A stretch of 42,677 nucleotides of DNA from Deltaproteobacteria bacterium (GTDB lineage: Bacteria; Myxococcota_A; UBA9160; UBA4427): the NCBI GenBank assembly GCA_029261855.1, contig JAJDAN010000016.1, positions 1 through 42,677 of the forward strand. The letters run 5' to 3'. Within the stretch, counting starts at the first letter, position 1; the number at the start of each line of letters is the position of its first letter. The notes beneath the pieces were generated by a model. The model had not been told where the DNA came from and searched no databases. It worked only from the letters and a program-made list of their open reading frames with translations. Below, one piece after another: positions 30,342 to 39,336 of the stretch. The translations under genes and the position numbers were made by a program.

Positions 30342-31184
30342 TCAGTGCAGGGGCGGCAGATCCGCGCGCAGCTGCGCGACCAGGCGACGGATTGCGTCGA
30401 TGTCCTCGGCGTCGGACGCGGGGGCTCCCGTGCCCTCGGGGTGGGCGGCGAGGTAGCGCTCCAGGTCTGCCAGCGCCGGGTGCGGACACTCGAGTGCGTG
30501 GTACATCAGTCCGCGGTCGCGCAGCTCCCGGGCGGCGTCCGGAAACAGCAGCAGACTGCGGTCGCAGCAGGCCAGCGCCAGCTCGAACTCGCGCTTTCCG
30601 GCGTAGATCGATTTCAAGTTGCCGAGCATTCGCAGCAGGATGTGCTTCTTCGGCACGGGCGCAAACAGCGCAGGCGTCAGCTCGGCGTCGTCCCCGAGAG
30701 CGGCGCGGAGTCGGACGCGGCATTCGTTCGCTGACGCGAGGCGCCCTTCGAAGGCGTCCACGACGAGCGGCTCGGCGCCGACGCGCACCAGGAAGTGCCC
30801 GGGGAAGTTCACTCCCGCCGCATCGAGCCCGAGCCTGCGCGCCACTTCCATGTACAGCACGCCCAGGCTGATGGGGATGCCGGTCTTCCGGTCGATCACC
30901 TGGTGGAGGAAGCTGTTGCGTGGGTCGTAGTAGTCGTCGCGGGCGCCGTGGAAGCCGTGCACACCGAACAGCTCTCGGTTCAGTACCCGCACCTGATCCG
31001 CGACAGACTCCGCGAGCGCGAAGTTCGGCCGCACCGCGTCGGCGAGTGCGTCGAGGCGAACGAGATAGCCCGGCACGTCGAGTCCTTCGCAGGACTCGGC
31101 CGCCAGCCACAGGGCCGCCGCGCCGAGGTCGATGTCCTCGTCCCGCGCCCTTGCGATCTCACTGAAATGGTCTCGAGGGTTCAC
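30342..31184 (-). CDS. SirB1/transglutaminase-like plus TPR family protein
   Basis: A 280-residue cytoplasmic protein of the SirB1 (Transglut_core2) family. The core reads FHGARDDYYDPRNSFLHQVI, then 'RKTGIPISLGVLYMEVARRLG' and 'GVNFPGHFLVRVG', all conserved blocks. The canonical catalytic Cys position after 'GIPISL' is Gly, so it is probably non-catalytic, as usual in this family. The C-terminus has TPR-like helices ('RMLGNLKSIYAGKREFELAL', 'RELRDRGLMYHALECPHPAL'). The start lies 16 bp after the stop of the M28 gene. The function of SirB1 proteins is poorly defined; the E. coli homologue was linked to regulation of other genes. Confidence 0.82.
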   Translation of the reverse strand: MNPRDHFSEIARARDEDIDLGAAALWLAAESCEGLDVPGYLVRLDALADAVRPNFALAESVADQVRVLNRELFGVHGFHGARDDYYDPRNSFLHQVIDRKTGIPISLGVLYMEVARRLGLDAAGVNFPGHFLVRVGAEPLVVDAFEGRLASANECRVRLRAALGDDAELTPALFAPVPKKHILLRMLGNLKSIYAGKREFELALACCDRSLLLFPDAARELRDRGLMYHALECPHPALADLERYLAAHPEGTGAPASDAEDIDAIRRLVAQLRADLPPLH

Positions 31185-31200
31185 GCTTTGCCGCCCTCGC

Positions 31201-34200
31201 TCAGTCCCGGGACGAGGGGGTGAGCATCACGGCGGTACGCGACTCGCCGCGGAGCACGACGATCTTGACCGGGACGCCGACCTCGAGCCCATCGAGCGCG
31301 TACGTGTAGTCGTAGATGTTCTCGATACTGCGACCGTCGACCTCGACGATGAGGTCACCGGCCAGCAGACCTGCCTGCTCGGCCGGGCCTCCGCCCGATA
31401 CGCCGGCGAGCTTGAGACCCGGGCGTCCGTCGTTGTTCGCGTAGTCGGGGATCGTGCCGAGGTACACGCGCAGTCCCGCACGCGGCAAGCCCTGGGCCGG
31501 CGCCGACATGGCCACATAGGCGGGCGCATCGGGGTCCGTGGCGAGGGACGCGGCGATGTCGGCCATCAGTTCGGCGACCTGCGCCAGTCCGGGGTAGTCG
31601 ATCTGGTCGGACCGGTCGCGAGGCGTGTGGTAGTCCTCGTGCGAGCCGGTGAACGCGCTCAGGATCGGGACGTGCTTCAGGTAGAAGGTGGTCGCGTCCG
31701 TCGGCAGGTAGCTATCGCCAATGGGGATGATCATGAGACCGCGCGGCGCATTGCGTCGCTCGATCACGCCGGGCCAGACGGGACTCGAGTCGACGCCGAG
31801 CAGGGTCAGGTGCCCGCGCAAGCGCCCCACCATGTCCATGTTCAGGTAGGCGGCGATCCGCGGGGACAGGTCGGCGTGCGGATTGCCGGGGTCGGCGTCG
31901 GTGCGTGCGAGCAGCTGATCGGCCCAGGCTGCGGACCCGAGCAGACCCAGCTCCTCACCGGACCAGGCGGCGAACACGATGTCCCGGGAGGTCACCAGCC
32001 GGCCTTCGGCCTGCTCGTGGGCCAGTCGATCCGCGATCTCGATCAGGGCGGCGACGCCGGACGCATTGTCGTCGGCGCCGGGGTGGATCTGCCCGTGTTC
32101 GTCGCCGCGCGCGAGGGAACCTGCCGCGTCGCCGGTGCCGAGATGGTCTACGTGCGCGCCGATCAGGACGAACGGAGCCGCGTTGGCCGCCGCACCGTTC
32201 TTGCCCGCCGGGGGCGCCAGGGTGGCCGGCAAGCGCGCGATCACGTTGCGGCCCTTCTTGCGCTGCTGCTGGATGTCAATGTTGCCCGCCAGCCTCACGC
32301 CCTGCAGCGCGAAGCCCGGCATGCGGATGCCCCGGTCCAGGGCGTCCTGCAGGTCGCGCAGGTCGTGGTCCGAGCCCGCGCGGATCAGGGCGTCGGCGGC
32401 TTCGTCGCTCAGGCTGATCACGGCGACGCTGGTTCCAGAAAGCGATGCGTCGGATCGCAGGCCGACGAGCTCTTCGCGCACCTTCGACGCCGGGCCACTG
32501 ACGAAGAGAACGCCGCGCGCCCCGCGGTCGCGCGCCACCATCGTCTTGTAACGCAGGCTGCTCTGGCGATTGAGTCGCCGCCGCGCTTCTTCGTCGAGAT
32601 TCTCGGGCATGTAGCGGAGCACGAGCACCCACTTGTCCTGCACATCCAGGTGCGCGTAGTCGTCGACTTCCCGCTGATCGCTCTCGGCCGGCGCGACCAG
32701 TCCGTAGCCGGCGAACACCACCGGTGCCTCGGCGACCTCGCCGATGCGTGAGAAGCTCAACGGTCGCCAGTCGCGGTCGAGCACGAGGCCGCGCTCGTCG
32801 GGAGACGAGTCCGCGCCGGATGCCCCCGGCAGGGTCGCCTGCAGGCGATTTCCCGACCCGAGCGATACGCCGGCGGTGAAGCCGAACTCGTGGAAGTAGC
32901 TGCCACCATCGCCTGCGGGCTCGAGGCCGAGGGAACGGAACACCCGCGCCACGTAGCCGGTGGCGATGCGCTCGCCTTTCGTGCCGGTGAGGCGTCCCTC
33001 GGTGGCGTCCGAGCTGAGATCGTCGACCAGCTGGTGCAGGTCGCGGGGCTCGATGTCCCGCGACAGGCCGGTCGGCACCGGCAACAACGGACCCGCGCCG
33101 TGGACGCTGTGGGCGGGTAGGCCGAGGCGCCGACGTGCGAGGTCGTCGTCCCAGCTGGCGCGGTAGATCTGCGACTTTCCGCCCGGCGGCTTTCGCGTGA
33201 AGAAGACCTCGCCGCCCCCAGGCGAGAACACGGGCAGCAGGTCCGCGCCGTCCTGCTGGGTCACGCGCACGGGTGCCGACTGACCGGCCGCGTCCACGAT
33301 GTACAGCTCGAAGTTCGCGAAGCCGTGGGTGTTCGTCGTGAAGATCACGTAGTCGCCCGACGGGTGATAGAACGGCGCCCAGGACATGGCCTCGAGACGG
33401 GTGAGCTGCTGCAGGTCGCTGCCGTCGCTGCGCATGCTGAAGATCTCGGCGCGGGTGCCGTCTTCGTCGAAGCGGCGGAACACGATGCGCTTGCCGTCCG
33501 GGCTGAAGAAGGGACCCCCGTCGTAGCCCACGTGGTTCGTGAGGCGTCGGATGTCACCGCCGCGGGCGTCCATGATGTAGATGTCGATGAAGCGAGACGG
33601 GTCGATGGCCAGGCGTTCGCGGTCGGACGCGGACAGTGCAGAAGAGGGAGACGGAGAGGGCGACCCGTCCTGGGCGTAGGCGTGCCGGTTCGACGCGAAC
33701 ACGATGGAGCGGCCGTCCGGGGACCACGAAGCCTCGGCGTCGTAGCCCGGCGCTTCGCCGACGGGGATGGGCTTGTCGCCCGCCTGGGAGGGCAGGCGGG
33801 TCGTGAAGATGTCGTAGTGCGGGTCGTAGTCCCAGGCGTAGCGGCGCTCTTCGCCGGATTCACGCTCCGCGATCTCGGCCTGCTGCAGGCTCTCGCTGGC
33901 CGGGTCCAGGTGAGTCGACGAGAAGAGCACGCGCTTGCCGCTCGGGTGGATCCAGGCGCAGGTGGTCTTGCCGACACCCGGCGACACGCGGTCCACGTCC
34001 CCGGTTTCGAGGTCCAGGGTGAAGATCTGGTAGAAGGGGTTGCCGGGGGTCCGCTCGCTCTGGAAGACGAGCGTCCGTCCGTCCCGGCTGAAGTAACCCT
34101 CGCCGCTGCGTCGGCCGTCGAAGGTCAGCTGCCTCGCAGGGCCCATCAGCGACGCCGGGGGCCGGGCCGTCGCCGTCTTCTTCGCGGGCTGGTTCGGCAA

Positions 34201-34266
34201 ACCGGTGCAGGAAAGCAGGAACATTGCCGACGCGGCGAGCGCGACGAGAGAGGAGCGGTTGCGCAT
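31201..34266 (-). CDS. lipoprotein with TolB-like propeller, M28 zinc peptidase and PDZ domain
   Basis: A 1,021-residue envelope protein. The signal MRNRSSLVALAASAMFLLSC ends in a lipobox Cys at residue 20. A PD40/WD-type beta-propeller follows (about 45-400, e.g. SWSPDGRSIVFASNR and FFSPDGKRIVFRR). A PA-like region comes next, then an M28 aminopeptidase domain with zinc ligands in GAHVDHLG, ADDNASGVAA, WSGEELGLLGS (Glu-Glu), NMDMVGRL and HEDYHTPRD. A C-terminal PDZ domain ('GGPAEQAGLLAGDLIVEVDG') ends it. It probably degrades peptides at the cell surface. The start at 34266 is chosen for the lipoprotein signal; the frame continues upstream to 34533 but has no signal-like features. It is the first gene of the seven-gene run. 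Confidence 0.88.
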   Translation of the reverse strand: MRNRSSLVALAASAMFLLSCTGLPNQPAKKTATARPPASLMGPARQLTFDGRRSGEGYFSRDGRTLVFQSERTPGNPFYQIFTLDLETGDVDRVSPGVGKTTCAWIHPSGKRVLFSSTHLDPASESLQQAEIAERESGEERRYAWDYDPHYDIFTTRLPSQAGDKPIPVGEAPGYDAEASWSPDGRSIVFASNRHAYAQDGSPSPSPSSALSASDRERLAIDPSRFIDIYIMDARGGDIRRLTNHVGYDGGPFFSPDGKRIVFRRFDEDGTRAEIFSMRSDGSDLQQLTRLEAMSWAPFYHPSGDYVIFTTNTHGFANFELYIVDAAGQSAPVRVTQQDGADLLPVFSPGGGEVFFTRKPPGGKSQIYRASWDDDLARRRLGLPAHSVHGAGPLLPVPTGLSRDIEPRDLHQLVDDLSSDATEGRLTGTKGERIATGYVARVFRSLGLEPAGDGGSYFHEFGFTAGVSLGSGNRLQATLPGASGADSSPDERGLVLDRDWRPLSFSRIGEVAEAPVVFAGYGLVAPAESDQREVDDYAHLDVQDKWVLVLRYMPENLDEEARRRLNRQSSLRYKTMVARDRGARGVLFVSGPASKVREELVGLRSDASLSGTSVAVISLSDEAADALIRAGSDHDLRDLQDALDRGIRMPGFALQGVRLAGNIDIQQQRKKGRNVIARLPATLAPPAGKNGAAANAAPFVLIGAHVDHLGTGDAAGSLARGDEHGQIHPGADDNASGVAALIEIADRLAHEQAEGRLVTSRDIVFAAWSGEELGLLGSAAWADQLLARTDADPGNPHADLSPRIAAYLNMDMVGRLRGHLTLLGVDSSPVWPGVIERRNAPRGLMIIPIGDSYLPTDATTFYLKHVPILSAFTGSHEDYHTPRDRSDQIDYPGLAQVAELMADIAASLATDPDAPAYVAMSAPAQGLPRAGLRVYLGTIPDYANNDGRPGLKLAGVSGGGPAEQAGLLAGDLIVEVDGRSIENIYDYTYALDGLEVGVPVKIVVLRGESRTAVMLTPSSRD

Positions 34267-34328
34267 CTGCGAGGAACGGCCTTTCCGGGGGGTCTTGCGG
34301 GACGGGAGGCACGGCATTGTCGCGGACG

Positions 34329-34396
34329 GCCCCACACCCTGCAAAGCCGCAGGAGAGCTGCCCCTCGGGGGCGCGGGCAAGGAGAGGTGTGGGGGC
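34329..34396. other. nested inverted repeats in the divergent upstream region
   Basis: CCCCACACC (34330-34338) pairs with GGTGTGGGG (34386-34394). The enclosed 47 nt fold into two smaller hairpins: CTGC/GCAG at 34339-34352 and GCCCC/GGGGC at 34360-34372. The result is a three-way-junction-like shape in the 259-bp space between the M28 gene and the small membrane-protein gene. It could be a leader element or only GC-rich chance pairing. Confidence 0.3.
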
Positions 34397-34525
34397 TGCA
34401 GCACGGGCGCTGCAGCGTCCGCCCGGCGCTGCACCCCGGGACCGCCCCTCGGCCCGCAGAACGCCCCACGCTCGATTCTGCGTCGGCACGCGGCTTGCTC
34501 TACCTGGGGCTGGAGGAACGAGGAG

Positions 34526-34780
34526 ATGAACATGCCCTACGAGGTCGAGAGTCGATACCCGGTCACGCGTCCGCCCAGCCCGGGGGTCGCGGCGGTTCTC
34601 TCGGTGCTGATCCCGGGGTTGGGACAGGTCTACGGCGGACGCCTGGGCGCCGGTGCGTTGTGGTTCCTCGGGACCTGCATCGCGTATTCCGCGGTGCTGC
34701 TTCCGGGCTTCCTGGTCCACGCGGTCTGTGTCTGGTCGGCCTATGAGGGTGCGATCCGCTTCCGCCGCTGGACGGACTGA
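34526..34780 (+). CDS. small TM2-like membrane protein
   Basis: An 84-residue protein with the motif SPGVAAVLSVLIPGLGQVYG then GRLGAGALWF, the 'P-x-x-A-x-x-L-S-x-x-x-P-G-x-G-Q-x-Y' helix of TM2-type small membrane proteins, and a second helix 'CIAYSAVLLPGFLVHAVCVW'. The function is unknown; such proteins sit in the inner membrane. ATG 34526 has GGAGG 9 nt upstream; ATG 34532 with AGGAG 6 nt upstream is an equally good start. It is divergent from the M28 gene. It is 121 bp before the DAHP synthase, with TAAGAT at 34854-34859 as a possible -10 box for that gene. Confidence 0.75.
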   Translation: MNMPYEVESRYPVTRPPSPGVAAVLSVLIPGLGQVYGGRLGAGALWFLGTCIAYSAVLLPGFLVHAVCVWSAYEGAIRFRRWTD

Positions 34781-34901
34781 TCGCGCGCGGGACTCCGGGT
34801 CTCGCCGTCTCTGGGTCTTTCCGCGACCTTCCTTCGGCGGGGAGTGCCGCTGCTAAGATCCTCGACCCCGTGCCATTCGCGCGGGGTGAGGATTTGGCTT
34901 C

Positions 34902-35972
34902 ATGGCACAACGCACTGATGATCTCCGGATCGAGAACCTGCGGCCCCTGCTGCCGCCGGCGATCCTCATGGAGGAGCAGGCCGCGACGGAGGCCGAAACG
35001 GCGACCGTCGTGCGCGGTCGCGACGAAGTCGCGCGCGTCCTGCGCGGCGAGGACGATCGCCTGCTCGCCGTCGTAGGCCCGTGCTCGATCCACGACCCCG
35101 TCGCCGCCCTCGAGTACGCGGGCAAGCTCGCCAGCTTCAGCCGCAAGCACCGGGACGATCTCTGCATCGTGATGCGGGTGTACTTCGAGAAGCCCCGCAC
35201 GACCGTCGGCTGGAAGGGCCTCATCAACGACCCGCGTCTCGACGGCAGCTTCGCGATCAACGACGGCCTGCGGAAGGCGAGACGCTTCCTGCTCGACATC
35301 CTCGACCTCGACCTGCCCGCGGGCAGCGAGTTCCTGGACCCGATCACCCCCCAGTTCATCGCCGACCTGATCTCGTGGGGCGCCATCGGCGCCCGTACCT
35401 CGGAAAGCCAGGTGCACCGCGAGCTGGCCTCGGGCCTCTCGATGCCCGTCGGCTTCAAGAACGGCACCGACGGCACGGTGCAGATCGCCATCGACGCCAT
35501 CCGCTCGAGCGCCGATCCGCATCACTTCCTGTCGGTCACCAAGCAGGGCGTCGCCGCCATCGTTGCGACCATGGGAAACGGTGATTGCCACGTGATCCTG
35601 CGCGGGGGAAGCAGCGGCCCCAACTACGACGCCGCATCGATCGCGAAGGTGACTGCCGCCCTCGAGGCGGCCGGTCTGCCGCGCAGGCTGATGGTCGACT
35701 GCAGCCATGCCAACAGCGGCAAGAAGCACGACGTGCAGCCCGAGGTCGCGCGGTCCGTTTCGGATCAGGTTGCCGCCGGCGACCGCGACATCTTCGGCGT
35801 GATGCTCGAGTCGTTCCTCAAGGACGGCAATCAGAGCCATTCCCAGGACCGCGGCGCAGACGGGCTCGAGTACGGCAAGAGCATCACCGACGCCTGCATG
35901 AGTTGGGAGCGGACGGTCCCGGTGCTCGAAGGGCTCGCGGAAGCGGTTCGCGAACGACGCAAGACCGGCTGA
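34902..35972 (+). CDS. aroG: 3-deoxy-7-phosphoheptulonate synthase, class I (AroF/G/H type)
   Basis: A 356-residue enzyme of the shikimate pathway that condenses phosphoenolpyruvate and erythrose 4-phosphate to DAHP. Family signatures: VVGPCSIHDP near residue 60, MRVYFEKPRTTVGWKGLIND, 'SEFLDPITPQFIADLISWGAIGARTSESQ', GFKNGTDG, LRGGSSGPNY, and the C-terminal MVDCSHANSGKKHDVQ. The metal ligands (Cys of GPCS, His of SHANS, Glu and Asp) are present. Which aromatic amino acid inhibits it cannot be told, so the symbol is for the class. The start ATG has GTGAGGA upstream. It may share a transcript with the enoyl-CoA hydratase 30 bp downstream. Confidence 0.93.
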   Translation: MAQRTDDLRIENLRPLLPPAILMEEQAATEAETATVVRGRDEVARVLRGEDDRLLAVVGPCSIHDPVAALEYAGKLASFSRKHRDDLCIVMRVYFEKPRTTVGWKGLINDPRLDGSFAINDGLRKARRFLLDILDLDLPAGSEFLDPITPQFIADLISWGAIGARTSESQVHRELASGLSMPVGFKNGTDGTVQIAIDAIRSSADPHHFLSVTKQGVAAIVATMGNGDCHVILRGGSSGPNYDAASIAKVTAALEAAGLPRRLMVDCSHANSGKKHDVQPEVARSVSDQVAAGDRDIFGVMLESFLKDGNQSHSQDRGADGLEYGKSITDACMSWERTVPVLEGLAEAVRERRKTG

Positions 35973-36002
35973 GCGAACGGCTGGGAACAGGAGGGAAGGT
36001 CG

Positions 36003-36782
36003 ATGACGGAGTTCTGCAAGGTCGAGAAGGACGGTCGCATCCTGACGGTCACCATGAACCGGCCGGATCTCCTGAACGCGCTGCACCCCCCGGCCAACGT
36101 CGAGCTGGGTCACGTCTTCGACGACTTCGCCGCCGATCCCGACCTGTGGGTCGCGATCATCACCGGGGCGGGGCGCGGCTTCTGCGCGGGCAACGATCTC
36201 AAGTTCCAGGCGGCGGGCAAGATGAAGGGCGGTGTCGAGGTGCCGGTCCACGGCTTCGCGGGACTGACGGCCCGCTACGACTGCGACAAGCCCGTGATCG
36301 CGGCCGTCAACGGAGTCGCCATGGGCGGCGGCTTCGAGATCGCGCTGGCCTGCGACATCCTCATCGCCTCCGAAGACGCGAAGTTCGCACTGCCCGAGCC
36401 GCGGGTGGGACTGGCCGCCCTGGCGGGCGGCATGCACCGCCTGCCCCGGCAGATCGGGCTGAAGCACGCCATGGGCATGATGCTCACCGGCCGTCGGGTC
36501 GACGCCAAGGAGGGCCACGACCTCGGCTTCGTCAACGAGGTCGTTCCCGCGGCCGAGTTGATGTCGACGGCCCGGCGCTGGGCGGAACAGATCTGCGAAT
36601 GCGCGCCGCTCTCGGTGCGCGCCACCAAGCAGGCCGCGATGGCAGGCATGGCCCACGGCACCATCGAGGCAGCCATGGCCGAGAAGTACGAAGGCGTCCG
36701 CACGATGGTGAAGAGCGAGGACTTCGTCGAGGGTCCGAAGGCCTTTGCCGAGAAGCGCAAGCCGAACTGGAAGGGGCGCTAG
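36003..36782 (+). CDS. enoyl-CoA hydratase/isomerase family protein
   Basis: A 259-residue crotonase-fold enzyme of acyl-CoA metabolism. The first oxyanion segment is GAGRGFCAGNDLKF. The second is 'GVAMGGGFEIALACDILIAS', whose Glu matches the catalytic Glu144 of rat enoyl-CoA hydratase. 'FALPEPRVGLAALAGGM' supplies the second Glu (Glu164 equivalent). Both acids present supports hydratase activity. AGGAGGGAAGG just upstream is a strong ribosome site. A hairpin directly after the stop (36783-36810) may end the transcript. Confidence 0.9.
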   Translation: MTEFCKVEKDGRILTVTMNRPDLLNALHPPANVELGHVFDDFAADPDLWVAIITGAGRGFCAGNDLKFQAAGKMKGGVEVPVHGFAGLTARYDCDKPVIAAVNGVAMGGGFEIALACDILIASEDAKFALPEPRVGLAALAGGMHRLPRQIGLKHAMGMMLTGRRVDAKEGHDLGFVNEVVPAAELMSTARRWAEQICECAPLSVRATKQAAMAGMAHGTIEAAMAEKYEGVRTMVKSEDFVEGPKAFAEKRKPNWKGR

Positions 36783-36810
36783 GAGTGTGCGCGCCAGAAG
36801 GCCGCGCACG
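36783..36810 (+). terminator. post-stop hairpin (related to the one at 42649)
   Basis: Immediately after the TAG of the enoyl-CoA hydratase, GTGCGCG (36787-36793) pairs with CGCGCAC (36803-36809). The element shares GGAG-Y-GTGCGCG and AAGGCCGCGCAC with 42649-42675. There is no T run. Confidence 0.5.
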
Positions 36811-36860
36811 CGCCGCAAGCCGGGCCTGCGGTTCCGGCCGCTAGCCCGAGGCGCACCGTC

Positions 36861-38078
36861 ATGAACGCGTGGCTCCGCCAGACCTTCGCCGCGCTGGCGG
36901 TGCGAGACTTCCGTGTCCTGTGGCTCGGGACCCTGCTCTCGTTTCTCGCCTTCTTCATGTCGACGGTGGTGCAGAGCGTCGTCGCGTTCGAGCTGACGGG
37001 CAACAACACCGCGGTCGGGTTCGTGGTGTTCGGTCAGGGGCTCGCGATGTTCGCGCTCGGGCCCCTCGGCGGTGCCTACGCGGACCGTCTTCCGAAGCGC
37101 CGCACGATCGCGGTCTGCCAGCTGGTGACCACCCTCGTCTTCTTCACGCTCGCGGGGCTGATGGCGAGCGGCCGGATCCAGGTGGGCTTCCTGGCGGCGG
37201 GGTCCTTCTTGATGGGCGCGATGTTCGCGTTCCTCGGTCCCACCCGGCAGGCCTTCGTCGTCGAGCTGGTGGGGCTGGCGCAGCGCGGCAACGCCGTCGC
37301 GCTTTCCCAGGTGGCGAACAACCTCTCGCGAGCACTCGGCCCGGCGGTGGCGGGGGGTCTGCTCGCCTGGCCCGCGGTGGGCGCCACCGGCGCCTATATC
37401 ACGATGGGCGGCCTCTACAGCCTGTCGGTGCTCACGATCCTGCTGCTGCCATCGTCCCCGGCGCGAGCCAACGCCAAGGAGACCCACGTCCTCGAGGACG
37501 TGATGGCAGGGCTTCGTTATGTGCGCGGCCAGCCACGGGTGCGGACCCTCGTGCTGCTCTTCATGTCGGTGATCATGCTCGGGATGCCCCACGTGACCCT
37601 GATGCCCGGTCTGATGGAGAACGAGCTCTCGCGCCCCGCCGAGTCGATCAGTCTGCTGTTCGGGATCTCCGCGGCGGCGGCCTTCGTGACGAGCGTGATC
37701 GTCGCGCGCCAGGCGGACTCCCCCCGCGCCGTCGCGATCTTCGTCCTGATGGGCTTCGGGTTCGGCGTCTCGCTCATGGTGCTCGCGTGGGCGCCGAGCT
37801 TCGGCGCGGCGGTGGCTTCGATGGTGCTGGTGGGGATCACCACCGGTGGCTTCCAGACCCTGTCCGGTGCGGTGATCATTCGAGAGACCGAGTCGCAGTA
37901 CGTCGGCCGCGTGATGTCACTGACCATGATGGCGTTCGGTGGCTTCGGGTTGATCGGTCTGCCCGTCGGCTTCCTGGGCGATCAGATCGGCGAGCGCGGC
38001 ACCCTGATGGTGCTCGGCGTATCCGTCTGTGCGGTGGTGCTGGCGCTGCGGCTCGTACTCGCGCGCCACCGCTCGTGA
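36861..38078 (+). CDS. MFS exporter (DHA3/EntS-like)
   Basis: A 405-residue inner-membrane transporter with about 12 helices. The N-terminus AALAVRDFRVLWLGTLLSFL and the helix 2-3 loop 'LGPLGGAYADRLPKRRTIAV' (MFS motif A variant) followed by a conserved 'FAFLGPTRQAFVVELV' are typical of the DHA3 drug/siderophore exporter group that includes EntS. It would export small molecules by proton antiport; the substrate is unknown. It starts 78 bp after the enoyl-CoA hydratase and converges on argD, with 16 bp between stops. Confidence 0.85.
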   Translation: MNAWLRQTFAALAVRDFRVLWLGTLLSFLAFFMSTVVQSVVAFELTGNNTAVGFVVFGQGLAMFALGPLGGAYADRLPKRRTIAVCQLVTTLVFFTLAGLMASGRIQVGFLAAGSFLMGAMFAFLGPTRQAFVVELVGLAQRGNAVALSQVANNLSRALGPAVAGGLLAWPAVGATGAYITMGGLYSLSVLTILLLPSSPARANAKETHVLEDVMAGLRYVRGQPRVRTLVLLFMSVIMLGMPHVTLMPGLMENELSRPAESISLLFGISAAAAFVTSVIVARQADSPRAVAIFVLMGFGFGVSLMVLAWAPSFGAAVASMVLVGITTGGFQTLSGAVIIRETESQYVGRVMSLTMMAFGGFGLIGLPVGFLGDQIGERGTLMVLGVSVCAVVLALRLVLARHRS

Positions 38079-38094
38079 GGCGCGCGGCCCGGGT

Positions 38095-39306
38095 TCAGGC
38101 TTGAACTTCCTGCTCGATGGCCTTCTCGATGACCGAGAGCCCTTCTGAGAGTTCGGATTGTTCGATCGTGAGCGGCGGCGCCAGGCGCAGGATCTTCTCA
38201 CCCGCGGTGATCACCAGGACGCCTTCCCGACGGCAACGATCGACCACCGGGCCCACCGGCCCCGTGAGCTCGATGGCGCGCAACAGGCCCGCACCGCGGG
38301 TCTCGACGATGCGGTCCGGGCCGAGGCGACTCGCCATGGCCTCGAGCTGCGCGGCGAGGGTCTCGCCCATGCGGCGGCCGTGGTCGAGCACGCCGTCCTC
38401 GATCAGGACGTCGAGCACCGCGCAGGCGCAGGCGGCGGCCAGCGGATTGCCGCCGAAGGTAGAACCGTGGGTGCCGGGGGTGAGGGCCGTGGCGACGGCT
38501 TCCGTCGTGCAGGTCGCGCCGATGGGGATGCCGCCGCCGAGCGCCTTCGCCAAGGTCATGACGTCGGGAGCGACGCCGTGATGCTCGTGGGCGAAGAGCC
38601 TCCCGGTGCGACCCATGCCGGTCTGGATCTCGTCGAAGATCAGCAGGCAGCCGTTGCGATCGGCCAGCTCGCGCAGGCCGCGCAGGAAACCCTCGGGCGC
38701 GGGGCGGACGCCGCCTTCGCCCTGCACCGGCTCGACGATGATCGCGGCCGTCTTCTTCGACAGCAGCGCTTCGGTGGCGGCGAGGTCGCCGTAGGGAGCG
38801 TGATGGATGCCGGGAACCAGCGGCTCGAAGCCCTTCCAGTAGGCGGGCGTTCCCGTCACGCTCACGGTGAACAGCGTGCGACCGTGGAAGCCGCCCTCGA
38901 AGGCGATGATCTCGAAGCGGTCGTCGTCGCGGTCGCGGTGCCAACGGCGGGCGAGCTTGAGCGCGGCTTCGTTCGCTTCGGCGCCGGAGTTGCAGAAGAA
39001 GACGCGGTCCGCGAACGAGTGTCGCACCAGGCGTTCGGCCAGCTCGATCTGGGGTCGTGTGTTGTAGAGGTTCGACACGTGCCAGATGCGGTGAGCCTGC
39101 TCGTCGAGTGCCCGCATCAGCGCCGGATGACAGTGCCCGAGCACGGCGGTCGCGATGCCACCCATGAGGTCGAGGTAGTGCTTGCCGTCGGCGTCCTCGA
39201 CCCGGCATCCCTGGCCGCGCACGAGGGTGATGGGCTGCGGCCGGTAGTTGCCGATGAGTACGTCGCTGCCGCGGCGTGCGATGGATTCGTTCGAGTCAGG
39301 GCTCAT
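38095..39306 (-). CDS. argD: acetylornithine/succinyldiaminopimelate-type aminotransferase
   Basis: A 403-residue class III PLP aminotransferase. It has the N-terminal DADGKHYLDLMGGIATAVLG, then 'FCNSGAEANEAALKLAR', 'IAFEGGFHGRTLFTVSVTG', EPVQGEGGVRP and LIFDEIQTGMGRTG, whose Asp binds the pyridine nitrogen. The Schiff-base Lys254 is in TLAKALGGGIPIGA. 'GTHGSTFGGNPLAAA' is the phosphate-binding segment. These blocks are those of ArgD, which makes N-acetylornithine in arginine synthesis; ornithine or succinylornithine relatives cannot be excluded as no other arg gene is nearby. It is a single gene between two convergent or divergent neighbours. The Shine-Dalgarno sequence at 39306 is weak. Confidence 0.9.
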   Translation of the reverse strand: MSPDSNESIARRGSDVLIGNYRPQPITLVRGQGCRVEDADGKHYLDLMGGIATAVLGHCHPALMRALDEQAHRIWHVSNLYNTRPQIELAERLVRHSFADRVFFCNSGAEANEAALKLARRWHRDRDDDRFEIIAFEGGFHGRTLFTVSVTGTPAYWKGFEPLVPGIHHAPYGDLAATEALLSKKTAAIIVEPVQGEGGVRPAPEGFLRGLRELADRNGCLLIFDEIQTGMGRTGRLFAHEHHGVAPDVMTLAKALGGGIPIGATCTTEAVATALTPGTHGSTFGGNPLAAACACAVLDVLIEDGVLDHGRRMGETLAAQLEAMASRLGPDRIVETRGAGLLRAIELTGPVGPVVDRCRREGVLVITAGEKILRLAPPLTIEQSELSEGLSVIEKAIEQEVQA

Positions 39307-39336
39307 GGCGCAGGAGCCTAGCGCCCGAACGGCCTG

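Noticed and set aside
34563-37592. A 1,009-codon minus-strand open frame across four plus-strand genes
   Set aside because: The translation is Arg/His/Glu-rich without any domain and lies antisense to well-supported aroG, enoyl-CoA hydratase and MFS genes; a GC-driven shadow.
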